Made by a program: the position numbers and the translations under genes. Positions 43,765 through 56,404 of a stretch of DNA of 64,000 bases are shown here, in pieces. Each line of letters starts with the position of its first letter. Position 1 is the stretch's first letter. Source of the stretch: Struthio camelus. Its lineage: Eukaryota > Chordata > Aves > Struthioniformes > Struthionidae. The notes under the pieces were generated by a model. That model had not been told where the DNA came from and made no database searches. It worked only from the letters and a program-made list of their open reading frames with translations. The DNA is taken from assembly GCF_040807025.1 (NCBI RefSeq), contig NC_090964.1, forward strand, positions 9,014,214 through 9,078,213. Direction: 5' to 3'.

Positions 43765-46125
43765 CTGGCGCCTCCTGATCGGAATGGATGGGATCACCCG
43801 AAGCAGCTCCGCTGCCCCGGAAATCCATCTCAGCTGGACTGACGTTACAAATCTCTGCAGCTCCAGGCTTAGCTGGGACAGAGACCCCCGGGAGGCTGCC
43901 GGTCTCCTCTGGGGACCTGACCTCATTTATCTGAAAAATGCTTTGGGAGAACGGAGAGAGGGGAGAATGCAGAAGGATTAATTTCCAGCTCCCCCAACAC
44001 CCGCTGACCTGGTACCCATCACGGGAGTTATTAATGAAAGATTATTGCTGGCAGATCACACAGCTTGGGGCACTGCGGTACCATACAGTCACTCGTGCTA
44101 TTGCTGCTGCTTCAAACGCTGTTCCCAGAACTGCGCTCCACCTTCCAGTGCGCCAGTGCTGAGAGCAATTAGCCAAAAGGCACCTGTAGCTGTTAAATAT
44201 AGATCGAAACAGGCAAAATATTTATTATCTGTGTACTGCTATGTTGCTATAAAGGAGAGCCTTGCAGCCCTGTGCCTCCGAGGGGCTGAGCAGGAGGCAG
44301 GCGAAAGGGATCAGCGTGCATCTCCCTGGGCCCAGAGGGGACCGCTCCTGCCCCCAGGCAGCTAATTAAGGAGCCACCTGGCCCAGGCCGCGTCCCCTTT
44401 GGGGTGCAGCATGGCTGCTTCACACTGAAAAGCTGCTTCCAAATTAAAAAAAAAAAAAAAAAGAGAGAGACAGAAAGGAAAAAAGAAGTTAATCAGCTTT
44501 GCAATTAATGCCAGAGAGGCTTGGCCGCGAGAGGCGTCCCATCGCCCCGGGCCGAGCCTGCCTCTCGCCGCTCCTCGCGCTGGTAGTGCTCAAACCAAGC
44601 CCCGAGAAGGGCTCTATTTAATCGAACAAAACGCATCCACGTTGCTTTCTGAAGAAAGGCGGCCTGGCAGCCTCCCACATCCACTCGCCAACGAAGGGAG
44701 AGATGATTAAACCCAGCAGGTCACCCAGCCTTTGCTCCCCTGACATCGGTTTGCCTCTGTCACCCTAACTGCAGGGCATCTCCTTGCGGGAGACAAAAGC
44801 CTCTTGCCCCGGCAGCCCAGCGCCCTCTCTTCCCCGAGTCGCTGCCAGCGCTGGCCCACCAAAAGCTCTGCTCTTGATCACGTTTTGGGTCTGCGTACAG
44901 AAAAAGGCAGCTAAACTCAACACCCCTTCTCTTAACGGCAGTTGGGTTTTCCTGTTGCACTTCACCTGCGAGTTCCCTGGGAATTTATCCCTTGTAATAG
45001 CTTTATCTACCAGCGCCTTCGGGAAAGCCAGCTTTGATGTTAATTCTCTCCCTCTGAGACATTTCTCTAATGAACTTGTCTAGAGCACCTCGGTGCCAGT
45101 TGAGCAATGAGCTATTTCTAAGCAATCACAACCATGTTCCCAAGTGAGTCAGCAACTTGGAGCCAGTCGCCCCTTCCTGCCGGAGCCCCACCTGGACGAG
45201 GAAGAGCTGAGCGTTGGAAAGACAGACAGAGCAACCCGCCTCCCTGGCGTTATTCTGGGTACGGTCTCCAGTTCCGACGAAGCCAGTGCTAAAATCAGCC
45301 CTCTCCTGCCTGGGCTGCAGCCCCCACCCTGCGGTGCCTCAGCCCGTCCCAAGGAGGGGCCCAGCCCCAACCACCCGCAGGCAGGCGGCCCAGCAGGAAG
45401 CCTTTTGCACGAGGTTTACAGGCTGGGACCACGCGCACCGCGGCTTTCCGCGCGCCCTTGCAGCAACCAGCCAGCTGCTCCCCTATTAGCAGCATCTACG
45501 ACCCAGGGAAAAATCTCCCAGGTCAGGTTTTCGCCTGAGACTGACCAAAGGTAGCAAAAATTGTTTCAGCGATTGCTGAGAAAAATGACCGAGGAAGAGC
45601 ACAAAGCTGTACTAGGTCTGATTTATCTCTCTGAAATTATCATAAGCACAAGTAAGAAAGAGAAAGTTGCCTGAAACTCTAGCCCAGCCCTCTTTTAGAA
45701 TAAGGGCTTGATTTGGCTGCGGCAAGAAAGGAAGGATCACAGCTATGTACCCGTGTCGCGCAAACAGCTCTCTAGATTTGGCCCTGCTAAAAGCTTCTGC
45801 AAACTGCAGCTTCTCCACGTTCAGTGCCCCAGAGGCCAGTCCTTCCCCCCCGCGAGCGAGGCAGCACCCGGCTCCGGACCATCAGCCCAGAGATCACCGC
45901 TGGCACCAGCTGCGACACCGCGGCACGTTTCAGCTGCTGCAAAACCCCAGCCGGATCCCAGATGCTGCCCAGCCTGCAGAGCCAGCAGCACATCTGACGC
46001 ATCGCAAGAGATATTTCAATCCTGCCTATCAAGAGGAGCCGGTGCAGTAATTCATTAAATGGTGCTAGCAGCATGCTAGGGGTGCCTGCATGCATGTAGA
46101 AACACATCATCTTCCAAGGGGAACC
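43765..46125. other. Gene-free interval with an A17 run
   Basis: No gene recognised. An A17 run lies at 44446-44462, followed by GAGAGAGACAG. AT-rich enhancer-like sequence occurs at about 45000-45140. CpG is locally dense at 44520-44600 and 45420-45460. Confidence 0.5.
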
Positions 46126-46129
46126 AGAG

Positions 46130-47050
46130 ACAGAAACAGGATTTGGCCTAAAACATGAGAGCTGTATAACCTAATTTTGCATATTAAGTTGTGTTCACTT
46201 AATACAGTGGTGATTCTCACCTAATTTAGATGAAGTCAAGGGTAAAAATCTCATTAAAATACCTGAGTAGAGACAGAAGTTTCTTGTAAATAAGAACACC
46301 TATTTCTTTATTTCATTTTGTGCGTTAGCACACCTATTTCTTTATCCTTGCACTGCAAATGAATGCACCCATTTCTCAGCTCTTTTGCTAATTTTTTTAA
46401 TAGAAAAGACTTCAGCAGTCTACTACCAGGAAGCAGAGAACATGTGGATTGCTGGCTTTGCCTGATTTATTATGTTACACCCTACCCAGCTTCAGATTCC
46501 CTGTATATCATGGTGCAATCCATAAATCTGCTAGCAATTGTGGTTATTCGGTGTGTCAAGCTTCCCCCTCTTGCTTTTCTTGCAAGCTTTAAGGAGCTAG
46601 CACATGTGTGGTTTTGTTATTTCTCCATTCCACCTTCTCAGCATTGCTTCAGAAGTTATTTATTGCTCTCAGCTCAGGGTAATTGCCAGAAAATGAAGTT
46701 CTGTCTGTTTTTGCCAAAAGGAAAAAAGGAAGAAAGAGAATAAGGGATTTAGCAGAAAGCCCTGTTTACAGCAAGGTGCCATCTCTGACTCTTTAGAAAT
46801 TCCTGATCAGACAGCAGTCTAGATAAAGCAAAAACTGCTTGCCTCCTAATGAAACCTCTATGTATTCCTAGTTAGAGCAATTGTTCATTCGCTATTCGAT
46901 TTAAAAGAAACCTAAAGCTATTTTCGATACCAGGCAATCACGAATTTCCAGCTTGCTCGTATATGCCGTCCAGGTTAATGGATTTCAAGAGACAGTGAAT
47001 TTTGTTAGAAACTTTTTCATATTCTATAGCTGCCTAAATTCTCCCCTCCA
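46130..47050. other. AT-rich gene-free interval
   Basis: Low-GC DNA with a 126-codon + frame at 46363-46743 that is unusual for AT-rich sequence but matches no family I know. Its start lies close to the direct repeats described separately. Confidence 0.4.
46296..46380. repeat. Decayed 34-35-bp tandem array (three partial copies)
   Basis: ACACCTATTTCTTTAT occurs exactly at 46296-46311 and 46330-46345. A degenerate third copy, GCACCCATTTCTCAGC, starts at 46365. The spacing is 34 then 35 bp, although the segments between the copies do not align well. Confidence 0.6.
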
Positions 47051-47054
47051 GAAG

Positions 47055-49765
47055 CACGAACGAGTCCCTAGCTCATGGCTAGATCTCCCCAGCCCTTCCT
47101 CTGACCTGGCCCTCAGTCCAGGCAGCGCTGCCTGCCTTTTAAATGCTTTCCTTCCCCCAACAGAAACCATTTCCCTCTCATTCCTTCTTGAGGAAGAAAG
47201 ATGTATTTAAGACAGAAATACTATCCAAGATGCCCGGGCTTGCTTTCTGGCTTTGCTTACAGAGCCTCTCTACAGCACTGTGCAGGATCCTTAATCTCCC
47301 TATCCTTCATCCTCCTCCTCTATAAACCATAGCAGCATTGCCGCTAAACCAGCTCCCTGTAAATCACTTTGCAACCCTGCAGGGCAGCCGACGACACGCG
47401 TGCAGGTGCTCCCCCAACCCTTCCCCATGCATTACACCAGCCCCGCACCGCAGGGCCTGGCCCAGCGCTTTCCCTGTGCTGCCCCCACCCCAGACCCAGC
47501 AGCCAGCGCGGGGGACAGCAATGCGGGGAGGAGCCTGGATGTATGAGTACCAGACTTCGGCTCCTGCCGATAAGTATCTTCCCTCTGGGCAACGTTTTGT
47601 TGACAAAGGCGCAGAGACTTAGATGTATGTATTTCTAGTCAGAAAGCTCAGGAGGGGGTAGATGTGGTTTGCAGTAAGTTTCTCCTTCTTGGAAGTGTGG
47701 GGTTGGAGTTTTTATTCTTAAGCACCAAGAATAAGTTAATGCAACAGCAAAAAGAAAAGCGAGTGACTTAAGAGAGTCTTGACTGCTTTAATTTATTTTC
47801 ACGTGTTAGTTCTGAGCTAGTTAAACGCTTGATAAGCTCTTGCGTTAGCCACTAGTTTATGGTGACCCCGAGTCATTCAGGCTCCTCCAAGCAGTGAATC
47901 GCAGCAGCCCCCTCCTGCAGCACAGAGGGGCTGGAGAGCCCAGGGAAGAAGTGTGCGCATCTCTGGTAACAGACCGGATGCCAAGGGAAGGGCCATAGGA
48001 AACTTGGGGGGCTAAAAGAAGCTCTCTCATCCCTTGGCAACCTCTCTTAGGAACGGTGGCAGTTGCTTCATTACTGGGGCAGACGATGCTCGAGGAGGAT
48101 ATGTGGGTTAATTATCATCAGTCCTCCCATCTGCCCCAGGATCCTCTAGCACAGCCTGGCCTCTCCATTTTGGGCATAAGCTCCCTGAAGAAGGGCTCTC
48201 TCTCTCAAGAGTTTGCCTCTAGCGCTGAAGAGCTGAGCCCTGGCTCCTGCCCGGCTGCCTCCCTGGCGGTCCCGGTCCCACCAGTGGCGCGAGGGGACTG
48301 TTCCTAGCAAAGCCCTTGTTGCTGCTTTTCTGCCTCACCTCTGCAGTGGGACAATGGCTTTCCTCTGCTAAAAACAAATTTTCTTGTCAAGCGCTAAATA
48401 GCAGAACTCTCTCACTATTAGATCAAAGGGCTTATATTCTTCCCTATTTTAAAGTGCTCCGTAAGGCTAGATGACAGCAGAAGGAATTCACTGCTTCCTG
48501 CAAAGTGCCTATTCACCCCCTCCAAGTGGGTTTTATGCTGATGTCTCTGGTCAGAAATGAACCCAGGGGGGCTATAGAAGAGATGCTAAGAAGCTATTAG
48601 AACATCACCTTCCCTGTCCTTTAATTTGCAAAGGGAACTAATAGAGGGGAAAATCAGCTGGTGCAGTGGAAAAGACCCCAAAGTTAGCTGCCAGTGGTTG
48701 CAAAATATAAGATGATGCTGCGGGAAGTCTCCCAGTATTAAGCACAAATCCCTGAAATGTGCTACTGCTTGGCAGTTTTCAGATTATTTATGGCCTTTTA
48801 TGCAGAACCAACCTGTCTGCCTCCATAGGCTTCCCCCTCAGCTGGCTGGCAAACAAGCCGACATGAAAAGCTGTATGAATAACACACGGAAACAGAAAAT
48901 AAGATAGATAATACAAGGTAAAAGGAAAGAGAGAAAGCCACCGTTTAAATAATTCTGCTGTATTGCCACCTGTCATAAGTTATTGAGAAGGGCAAGCAGG
49001 CAAAGCTGGGGCACCGAGTTCAGAGGATGACTTCTCTGGTGTTAGTGAGCTGCAGCCTCAAATCCACCTGGGATCTCTGTCGACTAGCCCCGGCTTGTTT
49101 TAATTAGTATTTGGGTCTAGTCTTTGGTATAGCCATCTACTTCTGGAGGCAGGCGGTCTGCTTTTTGGTGCTGGTGGAAAATGAAAGGTCAAAATCTGGT
49201 ATATCTCCAGCTCTTCCACTCTGTCCTCCTGCAAGCATCTCACACCTTGTGCTGCAGCTCCGAGCACATCGGGGAGCTGCAGGCAGCCAAACCCCTCCCT
49301 TCTCTTTCCAGTACCTGCTTTTTCTCTTGTATTGTCTTTTATCCCCACCCTCCAAAATCTCTGCATCGGTGAAGCCGGGGAAATAACCTGCTTACCAGAA
49401 GATAATTCCCAAAAGTCAAATGTTTAACAGTAACTCTGCCTTCCTGAGAATAGCCATTGACATAAGATTTATGGTCTACATGCCTTACTAAAAGGGGTTT
49501 TATTACAGGAACTACATAAATCTGGTGTAAAATGAGTCCTCCCTCCCTGACGAAAGCAGAATAACCAGCTGCGTGTCCCAGGCCTTGTCAGCTAAGTGAC
49601 AGCACACAGAGCTCGAAGCAGGAGGATTTTTCTCGTCCCTGCTACAAAGCTGTCCTGGCAAGAGAGTGCCACTCTGCAACATCCAGGAAGCCCTTAAGTA
49701 ACCACAGACATAATGGTAGCATGATGTGGACGTCCCAAAGACCAGTCCTGTGCTATAACCCACAG
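47055..49765. other. Gene-free interval, about 2.7 kb
   Basis: Mixed composition, frames under 100 codons, nothing recognised. No repeat family, RNA gene or CpG island was seen apart from a mild GC rise at 47350-47540. Confidence 0.5.
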
Positions 49766-49769
49766 AAAA

Positions 49770-50190
49770 CTGTCCTGTTTGTCAGACACATGCACTATTC
49801 TGGTGACCAAAGCAGACAGAGTTATTGTGCCTATTACCAAAAAAGCATTACTTAATTTTGTAAGCAATAATGTGATAGCTATAAATGTTTCTTTCAGTGG
49901 GAACTGCCACAACTTAGTTATGGGCTGGCAAACCGTATCTGTACTGCAATTTGTTAACATTGTTGATTTTTGTCCCCCCAAGCATATGTTGCAATTTGAT
50001 TACATCCAAGTAAATCTGTTTGTCAAACATTAATAGCCTCCTCCTATTCTATTACTCTTTTTCTACCAGCACAGCCATCATATATAAATATTTCAGATCA
50101 TTTCACACAATAAAGCCAGGCCAAGGGCATCATGACCTGATGATTTCAAATTGTTATTGACATATTTATTGGAGGCCACTGTGCTGGCAG
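49770..50190. promoter_or_regulatory. Candidate conserved non-coding element, about 420 bp
   Basis: A low-GC block with GTTATTGTGCC, AAGCATTACTTAATTTTG, AAGCAATAATGTGATAGC, TTGTTAACATTG and TTGTTATTGACATATTTATTGG. Frames of 84 codons (+) and 95 codons (-) cross it on opposite strands, which fits chance better than coding. It is one of the strongest enhancer-like blocks by texture. Confidence 0.38.
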
Positions 50191-50194
50191 GGTC

Positions 50195-50685
50195 CTAGCC
50201 AGTATCTGAATAAGGATGTAGTTGGAAAGCAAGGGAGGGAAGCCAAGCACAACAGCCCAGAGAAAGAGGGTATCATGCTCTGTTAGTCAAGCACTTGTAA
50301 TCAGCGATATATGTCTCTGTTGGTACTGCTAATGGCATGAATACGAAAAAGAAGCCTGTCCTAAGGAATAACATCCTCTCCCTCCTTTCTGTCTCCATCA
50401 GCAGTCAATGTCCTAGGAATCTCTTGGATTAGCCTGCGATAACAACTGGGTCTTTTTAAGGAGAGATCAAGTCAGATCCGGCATGCAGCTCTGAGGGCTG
50501 TCATCTCCCACCATGTGAGATGCTCTTTATCCTGCCACATGGGATGCACCTGGATGATCAGGTCATGGGAGGACGCATGTCTGTGGGCAAAAAATAGGGG
50601 GGCCATAGGCCAGGGAAGGCTCTGCAGTCTGTCCCTGCTTGATCTCAAAGGTGGTGGCTGGCATTCCTCCATCCAAGCGGTTCAG
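50195..50685. other. Gene-free interval between candidate elements
   Basis: Mixed composition, nothing recognised. Confidence 0.5.
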
Positions 50686-50689
50686 CCTC

Positions 50690-50960
50690 TCAAAGCCAGT
50701 AAAAATAATTTACTCATTTTGGTACTGCCTAATGTTAACTTCCAAGAGCTGAAGCTTCCTATATTGACACCTCGAATCTCAACTGCCATATTTCTCTTGC
50801 TAGATTATTTTAATTCTTAATAACAGGGTATAATTGGTACTAATTAATATAAAATGCAATAAGCAACAATGCTAGTACCTTCCCCTGCTGCTTTATCTCA
50901 TCAGCTAAGATTCATTGGTGACCACTGCTGGTTAATAACCTTCAGTGACCGAGGCTGTAA
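50690..50960. promoter_or_regulatory. Candidate conserved non-coding element
   Basis: An AT-rich block with AAAATAATTTAC, TAGATTATTTTAATTC, TAATTA at 50841-50846, AAGCAACAATGC (SOX-like ACAAT) and GCTTTATCTC (GATA-like). Confidence 0.33.
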
Positions 50961-50964
50961 AGAC

Positions 50965-53675
50965 AGAACTGGCTCCTGCTCGCTAGATTGTTTTGATGGT
51001 GTTGGAGGCTCCTTACCTCTGCAAGCTGATAAAAGTAACCGAATGCTGAGGCTGAGCTGGGCTGGATGGGCTCTCAGCACCTGGGATACCCACTGGGTGG
51101 GCGAGCGGGACCTGCAAAGGAAAACATCCGTGCACGCAGACCAGAGCGTGGAAAGGTACCTGGTCACTGCAGTGAAGACTGTCACTGGTCCCATTGTGGT
51201 GTCTCAAAAGCTGGGTTCCTGGGGCAGCGGGAGCCATGTCGAATTGGCGCCATCCTCTATGCCTTTGGGTGGAAGGCAACTCATGGTTAACAGGAGTCCT
51301 TGATGATCTTGTACCCAGCCAGGTGAGACCCCTGTTTGAAGGCAACACCAGGAGAGCTGAGTTGAAGCACCAGGGCCCTCCCGGGAATAGCTAAGCAGTT
51401 TCACTCCAGGCTGCTGGAGGATGCCACTGGCTCCATTGAGATGCTCATCTGTGGTACCAAAGATATCGTGACCTAGCAAATATCCTCTTAAAGTTTCAGA
51501 CTCACCTGTAAGCACTCACTCTTTATCTCCGTCTTTTCTGGTTACCATCATGGATGCCTCAAACTGCAAAGGGAGCCCTTCTGTAGAGGAGGCAAGAGCA
51601 GAGGGAGGCAGCACCCCGTGGGTGGCAGCCGTCACCTCCTGCCAGGGCAGCTGCGCAGCTGGACCCGCACATTGGCCCACTACCACATAGCTATCGCAGG
51701 TAGCGTGCTGAGTTAGCTGTGCTCTTTGCACTGGGGCTGGGAACCCCTGGGAGCCTGGGTGAGGACTTGCTCCTTTTAACTAGATCACGAAAGGGAGAAG
51801 CTTCCTCTGCCTAGTGCCAGTGCACGTGTTTTGGCTGCTAGTGACACGGCCATTGCGCCTGCATAGAAGGAACCCAGGCCATCACGGGCCACCCCAGGGA
51901 AGCCACTGGCTTACTGGCAAAGCCAAATTTTTAATAGCAGAGCAACAAGTGCACAAATTAGCAATTAAAATACAGCCCTTCTCTGGATGAGGACAGGAGT
52001 TGACTTGCTGGGTCATGGCTGTGTGCTGAAGTCCCATGCCCCAACTCCAACCACAGCCAAAATGAGCTGTTTCAGATGCAAGTACCAAAAAAAAAAAGAA
52101 AAAAAAAAAAAAAGAAAACCTCTCTGTAAGAGTTAGTTATAGGCTACAACTCACTGACAGGGAGAAACATCTTCCAGACTGGCCAGGTCTAGAAGTGGGT
52201 GGTTTCTCTGAAGCATAATGTTTCCTTGGCTGTCTACAGAGGTGAGAAAAAGAGGGAAACATTAAATTGTCCTCCAGCATGTTGTAAAAGGTAAGAAACA
52301 GGCTGTAGGACAGAGTTTTTACATCTTCTCTATTTTCCTAAGAACAGAAGTCGTACATTTAATTTGTTCCCCTTTGACTCACCTCCAGGACCTGATGGCA
52401 ATCACAGCGGTGTTAGTGAAGGGAGAGAAACTGTTCACAGCCGTCCTGCTCCTCCGTCACGGAAAACGCACAGAGCTGAGCCTCCAGCTGCAGGGCGTCA
52501 GCAGGAGCTCAAGGGGCTTGTGTCAGAGGCTCTAAATTAATTTTGCCATGTGTGAAGCCCATTCATTATCACTTATAGGTGTCCGTAGGCTCACTCTGGG
52601 ATGAAAGCCACCATCCGTGTCTGACTGTCCATTTCTGGATCCGGGAGGGATTTAGCCACTCTCAAGAACTGACCCCTGGCCTGGGACACCAGCCAAGCCC
52701 TGGCTCTCTGTCCCTATATCAGTCAGCTCTGCATCCAAAGGCTGGACTGCAGATCAGAGATCCATGCATACCTAAAAGCTGATGGATCAAAGACATCTTT
52801 CAGTTCTCCAAGGCAACCCCCTCGATTGCAAACGTTTGCCAAAGCGCAGAGCCCATGCCTAGAGCTCAGACATCTGCTCAGCTCTGCAAGGGGGGGACCT
52901 GGCTGGTGCCCAAGGATGAGTGATGCACGCTGGCCACTTGCCTGCCTCTTCTGCTCGCTTGTTTTCTGGGCGTCTGTGATCAGATCCCTGGCTGTCATGT
53001 CACTTCTTCCCGCTGCATCTCTAGGAGCACTATCACTTTTCCGACTGCAGCTCCCAGAAACCAGGACCGGTGGTAGAGGTGCCCCGAAAATTGCTCCGTG
53101 CTCCCTCGCTGGAGGGTACAGCTGGATGAGCCCCTGCCCACGCTGCAGCAGCATGTAGGGTTAGCAGCTGAAGTCAGGGCTGCACGTGGTGAAGTTATGT
53201 GAGACCTCGCGGGGCGGCTACACGCCCCTTCCAGGAGACACTAGCAAACTGGTGGGCGACCACGTCCAAAACAGCCAGCCGGGCTCAGGGACGGCGCTAG
53301 GGAAAGCTTGCAGCCTCCCCTAAAACGCCCGAGCAGTGCTGTGCTGTCTGCTGGAGCGTCCCAGGGAGCTGCGGACCCCAGGGAGCACTCTCCAAACCGA
53401 CCCAAAAACAGGCAGGAGCCATCCTCTGCTCTCTGCTTGCTGGCTTACTTCACCTCCGTTCATTCACCTGCTGCTAAGGAGGGTGATGCGCAGGATTCGG
53501 ATGCAAATCAGCAGGTTGGGCCTCCCAAAAAAACCACTTAAGCAGTCCACAACAACTACCCATCTCCTTTCTATCCAAAGCCATCTGGTGTCTAATTTGG
53601 ATGTGAATGTGAAGCAAGCTACCCCCTCTGCAAATTGCATTTAAACAGCTGTGCTTCCCAGTACCCCAGAATGGG
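50965..53675. other. Gene-free interval with an A-rich tract
   Basis: No exon series or repeat family recognised. Frames up to 144 codons overlap on both strands at 50869-51515 and 52723-53158. Confidence 0.5.
52087..52118. repeat. Interrupted poly-A tract
   Basis: A11, G, A15, G, A4 in succession. It resembles an old retroposon tail or a simple A-rich repeat. No retrogene sequence could be recognised upstream. Confidence 0.85.
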
Positions 53676-53679
53676 TTTC

Positions 53680-54060
53680 TTGTGCTTCATTAATTCATAC
53701 AGACTTTTCAACTTCTTTTTTTCCCCTTCCAAAAGCTGTTGGAGCTTATCAAGAGATGAAAGATTGAAGGACATGCATAATTAATGGCCTGGCTCTATTT
53801 AAATAATTTAATTTTGCTATCACATCTGCATTTTTCAGGTATGGCTTTAATTCTTTAATTACAGAAGAGTGTGCCACAGTGCTTTGCCTGATTAACAGTT
53901 GAAAATTAAGGCTGGATTGGAGTGTGGGAGGGGGAAGGATGTGTAAATACAGTAATAAGCATATAAAGTAGCTCAATAAGAGGTAAAAGTAAAGTGTGTC
54001 TTTGGCTAGGCAAATCTATCTACTTTAATGGGGTAAATCTTCAAGCCCTCAATGAATGAA
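53680..54060. promoter_or_regulatory. Candidate conserved non-coding element, about 380 bp
   Basis: A low-GC block with TAATTA at 53778-53783 and 53856-53861, CTATTTAAATAATTTAATTTTG, GCTTATCAAGAG and CAGTAATAAGC. It ends abruptly at a CpG-rich patch at about 54070. Confidence 0.37.
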
Positions 54061-54064
54061 AAAC

Positions 54065-54450
54065 ACCCGTTAAAGGCAACAGGCGCCGTTCAGGGGAAAC
54101 GCTCCTCGCTGCAGTGCGTGTCCAGGGCCAGGGAACCCGCGATGCTGGTGCCTACCTGGAGCCCAGGAAAGCGTGTCTGTCCGAGCCCCAGACGGGAGGA
54201 AACGCTGAAACCTCCCAAACGCTTCCCTGGGGCAGAGCTGCAGCCCTCGTGACCGCTGCGCTGCGCTCCAGGGAAGCCGCTCCCCAGGGAGGGCGGCTGC
54301 CGACCGCAGCGATTTCACGCAGCATTTTCGCGTCAGCAGGAGCGCTCGAACGGGGAGGCGAGTGCACAGGTCCTCACGCCTCGAGTCAACAGGAGCGCTG
54401 CAGAACAGCCTCGGCAGCAGCACCCAGCTGCTGGGAACCCCGGCGGAGGG
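54065..54450. promoter_or_regulatory. CpG-rich patch
   Basis: About 380 bp of GC-rich DNA with many CG dinucleotides directly beside the AT-rich block at 53680-54060. Overlapping frames of 117 and 128 codons on opposite strands are not recognisable. Confidence 0.3.
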
Positions 54451-54454
54451 GAGG

Positions 54455-56195
54455 GAAGGGGAAACCTGCGCTGGGGATGAGACTGGTCAAGTTGCCTTGA
54501 CACCAGGACAACACCCAGAAGCTGGTGTGGCTGCAGAGACTTGCACAAATCTCCAGGGAAAAAACACCTCACAGCAGGTTCAGGGGCTTGGGGAAGGAGG
54601 AAGGGTCCCTTGTAAGCTGCCAGCAGCGCAGGCAAGCAGGAACCAGGGCCCTCCCCGCCCTCTTGCCAGAAGCCAGGTGGATCTGGGCAAACCTTGAGCA
54701 TCCCAACAATGAAAGGCCACTTTTCACAGAAAGCTTTGCAGAGCTCTCACTACTCATGCTGAATTTTGAGAGCAGAATTGAGGCTCTGGGGTCAAGAGAA
54801 GCTGAATTCTCTCATCACGAACTGGTGTTTTCAACCTCTAGAAGGGAAGAAAAAAAACCTCTGGCCAGTTCAGGCAAGTGCATTTGCCAGCAATTATCCA
54901 AGGACCAACACTGACGCCAGCTGCAGAAGATAGCTTCTCCCTTGGCTCTGTTCCCAGCCCAACACTGAGCAGAGGTAGGCAGGTACATCAAACTGGGACG
55001 TCGCCACAGGAGAAATAGGAAGCAAAAAACTAGGGAAAAAAGCATCTGAAAGAATTAAGCATTAGAGCTTCAGTTTTCTGCACGGTGTGAATAAAAATGA
55101 CTAAGAAACGCCACTGATGTGCCATCCTCGCTGAAGGGCAGCGCACTTGCCTGGCTGGGGCCACGCGCAGGGTGCTGGCACCGCAGACCTGCTGCTGTTG
55201 TTGCTCCTTGTTTGGGGGTTTTAATTGCCCTTTAATCGAGTCTTTCTAAGCTTATTTCTGTTTTTCTTTGATGGCTTGGTGGGTTTGCTTTACTTGTTTA
55301 TATCCTCACAAGGACTTTTCAACAATAAAGAACAGTAAAGCTCAAAGCAAAAAGACTGGTACAGGTTTGAAAAATAAAAGCAACCATACGAAGCGTTTCA
55401 AGTGCTCTCTTCCAGCGGCCCATCCAAACTTTCTAGGGGACCACGCCTGGGAAAAGTTCTGGGATCATGCTGGTCCCGGGCAAGCTGCAGCCAGCAGCAG
55501 AGGAAGACCTGGGCTAGCTGAGCACTGAGCGCCAACCAGCATCACCCGGCTTTCTTAAACCCTGCATCGTGCTACCAAGAGCTAGCGAGAGACCAGAAAA
55601 GGCATGAGAGCTCGGTTATGAGCCGAGCTCGAAAGCTGAGCAGTCAAGGGAGATGAGTTCTCCAGGCAGCTTACCCTAAAACAGCAAACTCCTGGGATCC
55701 TTGTCCCCTTCCTGCATGGCAGGTGGTACATGTCACCGTTGACAGCAGCTGCTCAATGGGGAGACTCAGGTCTGCTCCTGCGACATCTTTAGACAAAAAA
55801 TGGTTTAAATAACATCTTTTCCTGGTTTCTTTCTTTTTTTTTTTTTTTTGTGTGAAGTGGGAAAGATGCTCCCAGAACAGAGGGGGAAAGGAGGGCACCT
55901 TGATTTGCTCTTGGCTGTGGTGCTCCCTGAGCCCGTCTACAGCTCCCTTCCTGGGCCGCAAGGATACATCAGTGATGGGACTCCAACCTAGCGCAAACCA
56001 GCCCGGCCCGAGTGAAGCCGTCTTACGCCTGCCCTCGTGTGCGGTGATTTCCTTGTGTCGGCAGAGACAAACGCCCACAATTAACTGACAGCCTCAAAAG
56101 GGGAATAAAGTGGCTCAAAGAGGAAGCAGTTTAATCAGGGCCAAGGAGAGCTTGCTGCTGTCAAAGGCTTGCCGATAAAGGCTACGGTACCTAAC
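54455..56195. other. Gene-free interval with a T16 run
   Basis: No gene recognised. A T16 run lies at 55834-55849. AT-rich sequence at 55040-55110 and 55210-55390 lacks specific motifs. Confidence 0.5.
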
Positions 56196-56199
56196 TGGG

Positions 56200-56400
56200 G
56201 CACGCGCACAGCCCTGGAATATTAAATCTAATGGTAAGATGATAATGATTAATTATCTCACCTGTCTACAAGGGGAATAATTTTCTCTTTACTGGAATAA
56301 CTGAAACAGCTTCTCTTACGTACTAACAGCACTTTGCTGTCATATAGCATCTTAAATCCAAGAACTTTACACCCATTTGGCTAATTAGGACATGGTGTTG
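56200..56400. promoter_or_regulatory. Candidate conserved non-coding element
   Basis: TAATTA at 56250-56255 and 56392-56397, with an E-box CACCTG at 56259-56264 only a few bases after the first. The block is AT-rich and free of open frames. Confidence 0.33.
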
Positions 56401-56404
56401 CCAG

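Noticed and set aside
46363-46743. 126-codon + frame in AT-rich DNA
   Set aside because: Longer than expected for AT-rich sequence, but no motif, homologue or splice context could be recognised. Kept only as a remark in the interval entry.
52087-52118. Poly-A tract as the tail of a processed pseudogene
   Set aside because: No recognisable coding remnant upstream and no target-site duplication visible. It may be a simple repeat.
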